The position numbers and the translations under genes are program-made. Positions 10,505 to 18,842 of a stretch of 64,000 bases of DNA are shown here, one piece after another (position 1 is the first letter of the stretch; each line of letters starts with the position of its first letter). The stretch is taken from positions 62,001 through 126,000 of the forward strand of contig DASSOG010000009.1 of NCBI GenBank assembly GCA_035700805.1. The letters are read 5' to 3'. The DNA comes from JAGWRI01 sp035700805. GTDB taxonomy: Bacteria; Gemmatimonadota; Gemmatimonadetes; Gemmatimonadales; Gemmatimonadaceae. The notes beneath the pieces were generated by a model. It made no database searches. It saw only the letters and a program-made list of their open reading frames with translations, and was not told the DNA's origin.

Positions 10505-12970
10505 ATGCTCCAGACCTTCCTGCAGGACCTCAAGCATGCCACGCGGATGTTCGGCAAGAACCGCGGATTCGTCTTCGCCGCCGTCGCCGCCCTGGGCCTG
10601 GGCATCGGCGCCAATACGGCGATCTTCTCCGTGGTCAACGCGGTGCTCATCAAGCCGCTGCCCTTTCCCAATCCCGACCGCCTGGTGGTGCTCGGGGTCA
10701 AGGGCCAGCAGGGCCGGAACCTCTCCGGCTCCCCGGCCAAGTTCATGCACTGGCGCGAGCAGTCGTCGGTGCTGTCCGACGTCGCCGCGTTCAACACGGG
10801 CTTCCTGAACTACACAGGCGGCGCCACTCCCGTTCAATTCCGCTCGGCGCAGGTCTCCGCCAACTTCTTCGCGCTGTTCGGCGCCCACATGATCAAGGGG
10901 CAGCCGTTCACCGCCGACCAGGACCTGCCCAACGCCGGACGCTTCGTGGTCATCACGAAGGCGCTCTGGAACCAGCAGTTCCACAGTGACCCGGAGATCG
11001 TGGGAAGCGCCATCCGGCTGGGCGGCGATCCGTACACGGTCACCGGGGTGATGGACAACCTGGACCTCAGTGACCTGGGCGACGATCCCCAAGTGGTCGT
11101 CCCCTTTCAGTTCAGTCCCAGCACCACGGACCAGGGCCACTACTTCTCCGTCGGCGCACGGCTGAAGCCCGGCGTCACGCTCGAACAGGCCAACGCCGAG
11201 CTGGAGCACTCCACTGCGGCGTTCAATGCGCGGTTCCCGGGCGCGCTGGGCAAGAACACGCAGTTCTTTGCCGTGGGCATGGGGGATGCGGTGGTGGCCA
11301 ACGCGCGCTCCTCGCTCTACGTGCTGCTGGGCGCCGTGGGCCTGGTGCTGCTCATTGCGTGCGCCAACGTGGCCAACCTGCTGCTGGCCCAGGCCACGGG
11401 CCGCCGGCGCGAGATTGCCATTCGCGCGGCCCTGGGCGGCTCGCGCGGCCGCATCGTCCGGCAACTGCTTACCGAAAGCATCATGCTCTCCATGGCGGGA
11501 GGCGTGCTGGGCCTCGTGCTGGGAGCGGTGGGCATCCGCGCCCTGCTGTCGGTGAACACCGCCGGCCTGCCACGCGTGGGCCCGGACGGCGCCGGCGTGC
11601 ACATGGACTGGCGCGTGCTGCTCTTCACGCTGGCGGTGGCCCTTGGCACGGGCATCGTGTTCGGCCTCATTCCGGCCCTCAACAGCTCGCGCACCGACCT
11701 GGCGGGCACCTTTAAGGAAGGTGGATCGCGCAACGGCTCCGGGTTCCGGCACAACAAGGCCAGGTCCATCTTCATCGTCACCGAAATCGGGCTGGCACTG
11801 GTGCTGCTTATCGGCTCGGCGCTGCTCATCCGCACCGACCTGGCACTGTCTCGCGTGGATCCGGGGTTTGACGCGAGCAACGTGCTCACCATGCGCATGT
11901 CGCTCACGGGCCAGCGGTGGGCCACCTCGGCGTCGGTGGCGTCGGCCATCCGAGACGGCGTGACGCGCGTGCGCGCCATTCCCGGCGTGGAGACGGCGAG
12001 CGCCACGTGCTGCGTGCCGCTGCAGGGCGGCTACGGCCTTCCCTTTGACATCGTGGGCCAGCCTCCGCAGAATGGCGCGGCGCACACGGGCGGCGCCTCC
12101 TGGCAGACCATCTCACCGGGGTATTTCGCGGTCTTCAGGATTCCCGTCAAGCGCGGGCGCGACTTCACCGACCAGGACGACGGGCAGGCCACCCCGGTGG
12201 TGATTATCAACGAGGCCATGGCAAAACAGTTCTGGCCCAAGGGCGATGCGCTCGGGTCGCACATCGTCATTGGCCGGCATGTGATGAAGGAGTTTGACAG
12301 CGAGCCCGAGCGGCTCGTGGTGGGCATCGTGGGCGACACGCGCGACAACGGGCTGGAGAGCAACCCGAGCCCGCGGATGTTCGAGCCCCAGGCGCAGAGT
12401 GCCGACGCGGTGAACCAGCTCAACTCCAGCCTGTCGCCGCTGGCGTGGGTGGTGCGCACCCGGACGCCACCGCAGCCGCTGGCCAGCAAGATCGAGGCGG
12501 CGCTGCGCGCGGCCACCGGGCTCCCGGTGTCGCGGGTGGAATCCATGAACAGCATCGTGGCCACGTCCATCAGCCGCCAGCGGTTCAACATGTGGCTCAT
12601 GTCGGTGTTCGGCCTGAGCGCGCTGGTGCTCGCGGCCATCGGCATCTACGGCCTCATGGCGTACACGGTGGAGCAGCGCACGCAGGAAATCGGCATCCGG
12701 CTGGCGCTGGGCGCCGACGGCGCGCGCGTGAAGGGCATGGTGGTGGCGCAGGGCATGACGCTGGCCATCGTGGGCATCGTCATTGGACTGGCCGCCGCGT
12801 TCGGACTCACGCGGCTCCTGGCCAGCTTCCTGTATGGCGTGCAGCCCTACGACCCGGTGGTGTTCGTCGCCGTGCCGCTGGTGCTCACGCTCATTTCCCT
12901 GGCAGCCGTCTGGTGGCCGGCGCGGCGGGCCAGCGGCGTGGATCCGCTGGTGGCGTTGCGCTACGAATAG
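10505..12970 (+). CDS. ADOP-family permease, second tandem copy
   Basis: 821 residues starting MLQTFLQDLKHATRMFGKNRG, with the first helix at about residues 18-40 (AAVAALGLGIGANTAIFSVV), periplasmic MacB-like core, FtsX block around residues 270-400, second core, and last FtsX block at about 690-815 containing YTVEQRTQEIGIRLALGADG. The organisation matches the preceding gene but the sequences are well diverged, so the duplication is old. As with its neighbour no ABC ATPase gene is adjacent. It converges on the outer-membrane protein gene on the other strand, with a hairpin spanning its stop codon. Substrate unknown. Confidence 0.9.
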   Translation: MLQTFLQDLKHATRMFGKNRGFVFAAVAALGLGIGANTAIFSVVNAVLIKPLPFPNPDRLVVLGVKGQQGRNLSGSPAKFMHWREQSSVLSDVAAFNTGFLNYTGGATPVQFRSAQVSANFFALFGAHMIKGQPFTADQDLPNAGRFVVITKALWNQQFHSDPEIVGSAIRLGGDPYTVTGVMDNLDLSDLGDDPQVVVPFQFSPSTTDQGHYFSVGARLKPGVTLEQANAELEHSTAAFNARFPGALGKNTQFFAVGMGDAVVANARSSLYVLLGAVGLVLLIACANVANLLLAQATGRRREIAIRAALGGSRGRIVRQLLTESIMLSMAGGVLGLVLGAVGIRALLSVNTAGLPRVGPDGAGVHMDWRVLLFTLAVALGTGIVFGLIPALNSSRTDLAGTFKEGGSRNGSGFRHNKARSIFIVTEIGLALVLLIGSALLIRTDLALSRVDPGFDASNVLTMRMSLTGQRWATSASVASAIRDGVTRVRAIPGVETASATCCVPLQGGYGLPFDIVGQPPQNGAAHTGGASWQTISPGYFAVFRIPVKRGRDFTDQDDGQATPVVIINEAMAKQFWPKGDALGSHIVIGRHVMKEFDSEPERLVVGIVGDTRDNGLESNPSPRMFEPQAQSADAVNQLNSSLSPLAWVVRTRTPPQPLASKIEAALRAATGLPVSRVESMNSIVATSISRQRFNMWLMSVFGLSALVLAAIGIYGLMAYTVEQRTQEIGIRLALGADGARVKGMVVAQGMTLAIVGIVIGLAAAFGLTRLLASFLYGVQPYDPVVFVAVPLVLTLISLAAVWWPARRASGVDPLVALRYE

Positions 12971-12996
12971 CCGACCGGACTCCGGCCGGCTATTCG
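12964..12996. terminator. Hairpin between convergent genes, probable bidirectional terminator
   Basis: The sequence around the stop codon of the second ADOP gene forms a 15-bp stem (12964-12978 with 12982-12996) with a single A-C mismatch and a three-base ACT loop. There is no T-tract, so it may act as a processing or weak termination structure. Its place between convergent genes fits termination in both directions. Confidence 0.6.
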
Positions 12997-13027
12997 AGCC
13001 GATTGCAACCGCTGGGGCGCGAGCCTG

Positions 13028-14305
13028 CTACTGCGCTCCCAGCGAAATGCTGAGCGCCGCATTGTAACCGGTGGACGTCCGCCGCCCCACCGCGCCGTTG
13101 ACGTGCAACGGGCCGAGTGAGAGGCCGGTGCCCACCGAATACGACGCGGCCCCGTTGCCAAGCTGCAGCCCCGCGCGCACGGGGATGAACGGGATGTAGC
13201 GCAGCTCGGCGCCTACGCCAATGCTGGTGCCGGGCTGGCTGGCCAGCGCGTTGGCGTCGGTGGACTCGTGCAGCAGGTCGCCGGCCAGGTCAATGCGGTC
13301 GTTCAACCGGTACCCCACAGCCAGCCGGAAGCTGGGCATGAACTTTTCGTTATTGGCCAAATCGCGCGCCGCCTGCTGCAGCGTGGCGCTCGCGGAATCC
13401 AGCGGCACCTGCTGGGAACTGCTGCTGGTGCTGTCCGCCGAGATGAAGGCCGTGAGGTCACCGGCCCGCCCGACATTATTGAACTTGAAGGTGTTCACCA
13501 GGTCGTAGATGGTGAGCCCGGCCGAGAGCTTGCCGCTGGTCCACGCGGCCCCCACGTCGAACGCGGTGCCGGTGCCGTTGTTGATGCTGGTGGAATCGTA
13601 CAGCGCCACCGTGGTGAAGCGCACGGCGGCACTGTCGGGCGTGATCTGCCCGAAGCCGTTCCGCGCGTCCAGCAGGCCGTGTCCCATCACGTACTTGGCC
13701 GTGATGCCCACCGAGAACCGCTCGTTGGCCGCGTGCGTGATGTGCACGGGCAGCGCGAGGCCGTAGCTCACGCCAATGTGCGACACGGCAAAGGCCTGCA
13801 GCGCGCCATTGTTGAACGAGAGCGTGTCGCCCGTGCCGCTGGGGCCGGCGTTGCCGAAGAGCACCGCGGCCACGGCGTCGTGGGGCAGGTCTCCATGGGC
13901 GCCAATGGTGGTGCCAACCGTCAGCGCGAGGGGGCCAATGGACAGCCCGCCCTCCGTGACGTTCGCGCCCGCGCGCAGCTTCAGGGAACCGTCCGCGCCA
14001 ATCTGGTCCAGCCACTGCTGCTTGACCGCGTCGGTCAGGGTGTCGCCACCCCACTTCTTGATGTCGGACATCTTGAGCGGATCCATGGACGCGGAGAGTC
14101 CGCCGCCGGGGAGCAGCAGCGAGAAGACGGGATTGCCGCGCTGGCCCAGGTTGGCCGGATTCCAGTAGCCGGCGCTGAACCCGCGCGCCAGCGTCCCATA
14201 GTTCTGGCCCATGCCGGCGCCGCGGGCACCCGCGGGGATCACCTGCGCCTGGAGCGCCGTCGGGGCCGCGACAATGACGATTGCCGAGAGGAGGAAGCGT
14301 CGCAT
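13028..14305 (-). CDS. Outer-membrane beta-barrel protein (PorV/OMPP1-like), unknown substrate
   Basis: About 425 residues from the ATG at 14305; a GTG two codons upstream overlaps the preceding stop, but the ATG has a good GGGAGG-type ribosome site 9 nt away. A Sec signal peptide ends after ALQAQ (about residue 21). The mature start (PAGARGAGMGQNYGT ... YWNPANLG) has the GAR/GMG and NPA-x-L pattern of PorV, PorQ and FadL-like barrels, and the rest alternates in short amphipathic strands. Near the C-terminus, repeated GVGAELRYIPFIPVRAGLQL-like strands fit a barrel. The gene is probably co-transcribed with the lipoprotein upstream, suggesting a joint outer-membrane role. No specific function is recognised. 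Confidence 0.65.
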   Translation of the reverse strand: MRRFLLSAIVIVAAPTALQAQVIPAGARGAGMGQNYGTLARGFSAGYWNPANLGQRGNPVFSLLLPGGGLSASMDPLKMSDIKKWGGDTLTDAVKQQWLDQIGADGSLKLRAGANVTEGGLSIGPLALTVGTTIGAHGDLPHDAVAAVLFGNAGPSGTGDTLSFNNGALQAFAVSHIGVSYGLALPVHITHAANERFSVGITAKYVMGHGLLDARNGFGQITPDSAAVRFTTVALYDSTSINNGTGTAFDVGAAWTSGKLSAGLTIYDLVNTFKFNNVGRAGDLTAFISADSTSSSSQQVPLDSASATLQQAARDLANNEKFMPSFRLAVGYRLNDRIDLAGDLLHESTDANALASQPGTSIGVGAELRYIPFIPVRAGLQLGNGAASYSVGTGLSLGPLHVNGAVGRRTSTGYNAALSISLGAQ

Positions 14306-14307
14306 GC

Positions 14308-15372
14308 TCACTTCCCTCCCACGACGATGGTGACCAGGACGTGCGCGTCAATCAGGACAAGTTGCGAAGGCGTGATGGCCACGGAATTCCCCGGCCCGGT
14401 GCCTGCCACCGAGGCGTCAATGGTGATGGTGGATGGACCCGCCGCGATGAGCGTCCGGATCTCACTGGCCGTGATGTCGATGGTATTGGTGGTGGAGCCG
14501 GCGGCAAAGGTGACGGTCTTGGCGGGAATCACGTCGCGGATGCCCTGCTTGAACCGCACCGAGCCCGTGCCGGATATCGTGAAGGGATTGTCCATCACCA
14601 GCTTCAGCGCGGCGCCCTGCATGCGCGACTGGACGTCGGAATCGATGTTCGACCAGTCCACGTCCACCGAATCGCTCTGGATGCTCTGGCTGGTGAGCTG
14701 CACGGTGACACCGGCCAGCGTCGCGGTGTCGGTCAGCGTGGTCACCTGCACCCGCTCCGCGGTATCCACGGGCACGGGATCGGTGGTGGGCACCCGGAAG
14801 GTGGCCACCAGCGTCAGGCCGCCCGCAATCGGCGACGTGCCCAGCGCGATGCTCCGCGTGAGCGAGGTGCCGCTGGGAAAGCTGGCCGTCGAGCCATTCA
14901 CGCTGTCGGTGGCCACCACGTTGCCGTTGCCGTCCTTCACCTGCGTAACGATGCTGCCGATCTTGCCGACGCCGGGGCGCAGCGGGTCGAAGTTGAGCCC
15001 GTTGTCAATCCGGTAGGAGAGCGCGAAGCCGCCGGGCGTGATGGAGACCACCTGCGCCGGGAAGGCGTCGGTGTGGCTCACGCCGTATGTGAAGCCGCTC
15101 ACGGGAGCCACGTTCCCCTGGTCGGCGCCGCACGACGGGCACATGCTCCCCAGTGTCTGCTGCACCGAGTCCCGATCGAGCGTGATCAGGAACTGTCCGC
15201 CGGCCGTGTCCACAGTGGAGGGCAGGAGCTGCGCCACCCCGATCGTGTCCTGCTGCACCGGCAGGATCCACGTCGTCTTCCAGATAGGCGCGGAGGTGGG
15301 AAGGTCGTTGCAGGCGACGGCGCCAAGCACAACGGCGGCGAGCACCGGCGGGATCAGACGTCTCAGGGGCAT
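14308..15372 (-). CDS. Putative outer-membrane lipoprotein of unknown function
   Basis: 354 residues from the ATG at 15372, chosen because it begins a lipoprotein signal (MPLRRLIPPVLAAVVLGAVAC) whose lipobox ends LGAVAC, giving an acylated Cys near residue 20; further upstream in-frame codons encode unlike sequence. The mature part is rich in Thr, Ser, Val and Asp and looks beta-structured, with no recognised domain. One CPSCG pair of cysteines lies near residue 80. The stop overlaps the start region of the beta-barrel gene. It is divergent from the sialidase-like gene across a 147-bp spacer that carries an 11-bp direct repeat. Confidence 0.6.
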   Translation of the reverse strand: MPLRRLIPPVLAAVVLGAVACNDLPTSAPIWKTTWILPVQQDTIGVAQLLPSTVDTAGGQFLITLDRDSVQQTLGSMCPSCGADQGNVAPVSGFTYGVSHTDAFPAQVVSITPGGFALSYRIDNGLNFDPLRPGVGKIGSIVTQVKDGNGNVVATDSVNGSTASFPSGTSLTRSIALGTSPIAGGLTLVATFRVPTTDPVPVDTAERVQVTTLTDTATLAGVTVQLTSQSIQSDSVDVDWSNIDSDVQSRMQGAALKLVMDNPFTISGTGSVRFKQGIRDVIPAKTVTFAAGSTTNTIDITASEIRTLIAAGPSTITIDASVAGTGPGNSVAITPSQLVLIDAHVLVTIVVGGK

Positions 15373-15403
15373 CGTGGTCTCGATTGGAGTCCGGATTCGT
15401 GCG

Positions 15404-15450
15404 GGCAAGTCGCCAAACCTCGTGCGCGCTGCGAATTTTGGCAAGTCGCC
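15404..15450. promoter_or_regulatory. 11-bp direct repeat GGCAAGTCGCC in a divergent promoter region
   Basis: GGCAAGTCGCC occurs at 15404-15414 and again at 15440-15450, exactly 36 bp apart start to start. The two copies are in the spacer between the divergent lipoprotein and sialidase-like genes. The placement suggests a shared operator, but the binding protein is unknown and no matching promoter boxes were clear. Confidence 0.4.
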
Positions 15451-15519
15451 CAGAATGTCCGAATTCATCGGCACGACGAGCCATTGGTGACACGCGCCAC
15501 CACAGAAGTGAGGGAATCA

Positions 15520-16686
15520 ATGGATTGGCGGTTTCTCAACTGGCAACGCGCAACTTCCCAGCACGTGTGTGCCGGCGGCCTGGCAATCGCGGCGCTGGCG
15601 CTGGCCGGCTGCGCCCCACAGTCGCCCGCGGCGGGTCTGGCGCGCGAGGACCTGGATCACGGCGGCGCGGGGTACGCGGTCTATCGCATCCCGGCGCTGG
15701 CGGTCTCAACACGCGGTACGCTCATTGCCGCGTACGACGGTCGGCCTTCCGGGGCGGACCTGCCCAGCCACATCGCGGTGGTGGTGCGGCGCAGCACGGA
15801 CACTGGGCGCACCTGGCACGACCGCCAAGTGGTGCGGGCCGACTCGGCGCCCGCGGGCTTTGGGGATCCGAGCCTGCTGGTGGATGGACAGACGGGCCGG
15901 ATCTTCCTGTTCTACGCGGCGTCGGTGAACGCCGGCTTTGGCGGATCGCGCACGGGGAACGGGGACGACGATCCCGACATCCTGCAGGCCGATCTCAGCT
16001 ACTCAGATGACGACGGCCTGACCTGGCGCCACCGCCGGCTCTCGCACCTGATCAAGGACCCGGCGTGGGGCGGGCTGTTCGCCGCGTCCGGCCAGGGGAT
16101 CCAGCTTCAGCGCGGGCCGCATGCCGGGCGCCTGGTGCAGCAATATGTGATCCGTTATGCAGGCGGCAACTACGCGGCCAGCCTGTTCAGCGACGATCAC
16201 GGCGCCACCTGGCGCATGGGCAAGCTGCTGGGGCCGGGGCTCGATGAGAACAAGACGGTGGAGCTGTCCGATGGCCGGCTCCTGCTGAACAGCCGGGCCC
16301 GGCCGTTCCGCCTGGTGGCCTATTCCGCGGATGGCGGTGCCACGTACGACAGCCTGCATGCGGATTCGGCGCTCGTGGATCCCGCCAACAACGGCTCCAT
16401 CATCCGGGTGTTCCCGGACGCCCCGGCGTCGAGCCCGCGCTCGCACTGGCTGCTCTTCAGCAATACGGCGTCGCGGACCAGCCGAGACCACCTGACCGTG
16501 CGGCTGTCGTGCGACGACGGGCGCACCTGGCCCGAGGCGCGGACCCTGGAGGCGGGGCCCGCCGGGTATTCGACGCTGGCGATGCTGCCGGACGGGTCCA
16601 TCGGAATCCTGTATGAGCGTGGGAAGGGGCCGGCCATCAGCTTTGCCCGGTTCAACCTGGCCTGGGTGGGCGGTTCGTGCTCATGA
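15520..16686 (+). CDS. Sialidase-family (GH33-like) lipoprotein
   Basis: 388 residues from the ATG at 15520, preceded by GTGAGGG. The signal ends with a lipobox (LALAGC), so the protein is probably anchored in the membrane facing the periplasm or surface. It has the RIP motif (YRIPALAVS, Arg56), the Asp of AAYDGRP (Asp73), and five Asp-box repeats (S-x-D-x-G-x-T-W type) near residues 92, 162, 224, 269 and 330, which mark a six-bladed propeller. Bacterial exo-alpha-sialidases release terminal sialic acids; relatives act on other sugars or are non-enzymatic. No sialic-acid uptake genes are nearby, so substrate is open. Length is near the family minimum. Confidence 0.82.
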   Translation: MDWRFLNWQRATSQHVCAGGLAIAALALAGCAPQSPAAGLAREDLDHGGAGYAVYRIPALAVSTRGTLIAAYDGRPSGADLPSHIAVVVRRSTDTGRTWHDRQVVRADSAPAGFGDPSLLVDGQTGRIFLFYAASVNAGFGGSRTGNGDDDPDILQADLSYSDDDGLTWRHRRLSHLIKDPAWGGLFAASGQGIQLQRGPHAGRLVQQYVIRYAGGNYAASLFSDDHGATWRMGKLLGPGLDENKTVELSDGRLLLNSRARPFRLVAYSADGGATYDSLHADSALVDPANNGSIIRVFPDAPASSPRSHWLLFSNTASRTSRDHLTVRLSCDDGRTWPEARTLEAGPAGYSTLAMLPDGSIGILYERGKGPAISFARFNLAWVGGSCS

Positions 16687-16730
16687 TCTGCCGCCGGCGG
16701 TTGCCCCTGTCGGAGGGGCCGCAGCGTCGG

Positions 16731-16760
16731 TTGCCAGCGCCCCGATGCGCCCGCTAGCTT
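16731..16760 (+). promoter_or_regulatory. Candidate promoter of the mutase small-subunit operon
   Basis: TTGCCA at 16731-16736 and TAGCTT at 16755-16760 are separated by 18 bp. The -10 form TAGCTT recurs upstream of icd, and TAACTT upstream of rplU and yicC. The B12-binding subunit starts about 50 bp beyond the expected transcription start. Confidence 0.5.
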
Positions 16761-16817
16761 GATTTCAGGAGTCAGAACTCGACTCCGGTGCCGCTTAACC
16801 TTCGACCAGCGAAGTCC

Positions 16818-17228
16818 ATGCGCCCCATCCGAGTACTCGTTGCCAAGCCCGGCCTGGACGGCCACGATCGCGGCGCCAAGGTGGTGGCCGCCGCCCTCCG
16901 CGACGCGGGCATGGAAGTCATCTATACGGGGCTGCACCAGACGCCGGAGATGATTGCGAGCGCCGCGGTCCAGGAAGACGTGGACGTGGTGGGCCTCTCC
17001 ATCCTGAGCGGCGCGCACATGACGCTCTTTCCCAGGGTCAAGGAACTGCTCAAGGAACAGGGGCGGGACGACATCCTGGTAACGGGTGGCGGCATCATCC
17101 CCCAGGAAGACATGGACGCCCTCCGCGCGCAGGGCGTGGGCGAGCTGTTCGGGCCCGGCACTCCCACCACCGAGCTGATCGAGTATATCCGCAAGTGGTT
17201 CGCGGAGCGGGCTCGGCAGGAAGCATGA
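16818..17228 (+). CDS. B12-binding small subunit of acyl-CoA mutase (IcmB/McmA2-like)
   Basis: 136 residues from the ATG at 16818; an alternative GTG at 16788 would add ten residues that do not match the family. The N-terminus RPIRVLVAKPGLDGHDRG contains the DxHxxG motif, with His16 as the lower axial cobalt ligand, and later LSILSGAH and VTGGGIIP bind the nucleotide tail. It is the missing half of the large subunit at 5282-6976, about 9.8 kb away. Stand-alone small subunits of isobutyryl- and 2-hydroxyisobutyryl-CoA mutases have this length. The stop overlaps the carboxyltransferase start (ATGA). A second mutase elsewhere in the genome could also use it. Confidence 0.92.
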   Translation: MRPIRVLVAKPGLDGHDRGAKVVAAALRDAGMEVIYTGLHQTPEMIASAAVQEDVDVVGLSILSGAHMTLFPRVKELLKEQGRDDILVTGGGIIPQEDMDALRAQGVGELFGPGTPTTELIEYIRKWFAERARQEA

Positions 17229-18838
17229 CATCGCGCCTGCGCACGCTGAGCGACGCGGTGCGCGAACTGGAAGGTCGGCTGCGGCAGGGCGGCGGGCCGG
17301 CGAAGATTGCCAGGCAGCACAAGCAGGGCAAGCTCACGGCGCGCGAGCGCGTGACAAAGCTCTGCGACCCGGACACGCCCTTCCTGGAAGTGGGCCTGCT
17401 GGTGGCGTACGACCAGTACGACGGACAGGCGCCGGGCGCCGGGGTGGTCACCGGCGTGGGGATCGTGGAGGGCCGCGAGGTGGTGATCGTGGCCAACGAC
17501 GCCACGGTCAAGGCGGGGTCGTGGTGGCCCGAGACCATCCGCAAGATCCTGCGCGCGCAGGAAATCGCCATGCGTTGCCGCGTGCCCATCCTTTACCTGG
17601 TGGATTCCGCCGGGGTGAACCTGCCGTACCAGGGGGGCGTGTTCCCCGGCCAGTACGGCGCCGCGCGGATCTTCTATTACAATTCCATCATGCGGCGCTA
17701 CCTGCGCGTGCCGCAACTGGCGGCCGTGATGGGTCCGTGCATCGCGGGCGGGGCCTACCTGCCGGCGCTCTCCGACGTGATTGTCATGGTGGAGGGAACG
17801 TCGTTCATGGGACTGGGCGGGCCCAACCTGGTGAAGGGCGCCACGGGCCAGGTGATCGACGCGGAGACGCTGGGCGGTGCGCGGACGCACACCCAGGTCA
17901 GCGGCGTGGCGCACTACGCGGTGCCGCACGACGCGGCGGGGCTGGAGAAGCTGCGGGCGCTGGTCTCGGCGCTGCCGCGCCCCGTGCTGCCGGCGTGGCC
18001 CGCGGCCGAAGCGCCCGCCACCGATCCCGCCACGCTGTACGACCTGCTGCCCACCGATCACCGCATGTCGTACGACATGCGCGAGCTGCTCAAGGCCGTG
18101 CTGGACGGCGGCCGGATTGACGAATTCCAGGAGCACCTGGCGCGCGAATTCATCTGCGGAGACGCGCGCATCGAGGGCATTCAGGTGGGCGTGATCGCCA
18201 ACCAGCGCGGGCTCATCAAGGCGCACGAGGGCGAGCGGCCCCGCTTTGGCGGAATCGTATATGCGGAGAGCGCCGAGAAGGTGGCGTTCTTCATTGACCG
18301 GTGCGATCGCGAGGGCATTCCGCTCCTGTTCGTGCAGGATGTGTCCGGGTTCATGGTGGGGCCCGAGGCCGAGCATGCGGGGATCATCCGCGCCGGGGCG
18401 CGGTTTGTGGAGGCGATGGCCACCGCGCGCGTGCCGAAGATCGTGCTGACGGTGAACCATGCGTCCGGCGCGGGTTACTACGCGATGGCGGGGCAGGGGT
18501 TCGACCCCGACTTCATCTTCAGCTGGCCCACGGGGCGGATGGCCGTGATGGAGGGCGAGGCCGCCATCCAGGCGGTGCATGGGCCCGCCATCGAGGCCGC
18601 GAAGGCCGCGGGCCAGGAGCTGGCCGGCGAGACGGCCGCGGCCGTGGACGAGATGCGCGAGGACTACGAACGCCAGCTCGATGCGAAATACGCCGGCGCG
18701 CGCGGCTACATTGACGCTATCGTGTATCCCGAGGACACGCGGCAGACGCTGGCCATGGCGCTGCGCACGGCATTGCAGAATCGCGGACCACACCTGGGTG
18801 CGTTTGTGCTTCCGGCGCACGTGGGCGGTCAGGAGTGA
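17225..18838 (+). CDS. Acyl-CoA carboxylase carboxyltransferase (beta) subunit, MccB-like
   Basis: 537 residues from the ATG at 17225, overlapping the preceding stop. Two crotonase-like halves are seen, with the N-terminal acyl-CoA site in LAAVMGPCIAGGAYLPALSD and the C-terminal half containing FVQDVSGFMVG and HASGAGYYAMAGQGF. The pattern is closest to methylcrotonyl-CoA and geranyl-CoA carboxylase beta subunits, less to propionyl-CoA carboxylase. It transfers CO2 from carboxybiotin to an acyl-CoA. No biotin carboxylase/carrier subunit lies in the window, so it must be supplied elsewhere. The neighbours, AtuA and AtuA-C-like genes, fit a branched-chain or isoprenoid-type acyl-CoA pathway. Confidence 0.88.
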   Translation: MTSRLRTLSDAVRELEGRLRQGGGPAKIARQHKQGKLTARERVTKLCDPDTPFLEVGLLVAYDQYDGQAPGAGVVTGVGIVEGREVVIVANDATVKAGSWWPETIRKILRAQEIAMRCRVPILYLVDSAGVNLPYQGGVFPGQYGAARIFYYNSIMRRYLRVPQLAAVMGPCIAGGAYLPALSDVIVMVEGTSFMGLGGPNLVKGATGQVIDAETLGGARTHTQVSGVAHYAVPHDAAGLEKLRALVSALPRPVLPAWPAAEAPATDPATLYDLLPTDHRMSYDMRELLKAVLDGGRIDEFQEHLAREFICGDARIEGIQVGVIANQRGLIKAHEGERPRFGGIVYAESAEKVAFFIDRCDREGIPLLFVQDVSGFMVGPEAEHAGIIRAGARFVEAMATARVPKIVLTVNHASGAGYYAMAGQGFDPDFIFSWPTGRMAVMEGEAAIQAVHGPAIEAAKAAGQELAGETAAAVDEMREDYERQLDAKYAGARGYIDAIVYPEDTRQTLAMALRTALQNRGPHLGAFVLPAHVGGQE

Positions 18839-18842
18839 CTTC

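Noticed and set aside
14281..15519. Upstream extension of the sialidase frame by about 1.2 kb
   Set aside because: It runs antisense to the lipoprotein gene, and a signal peptide with lipobox begins at 15520.
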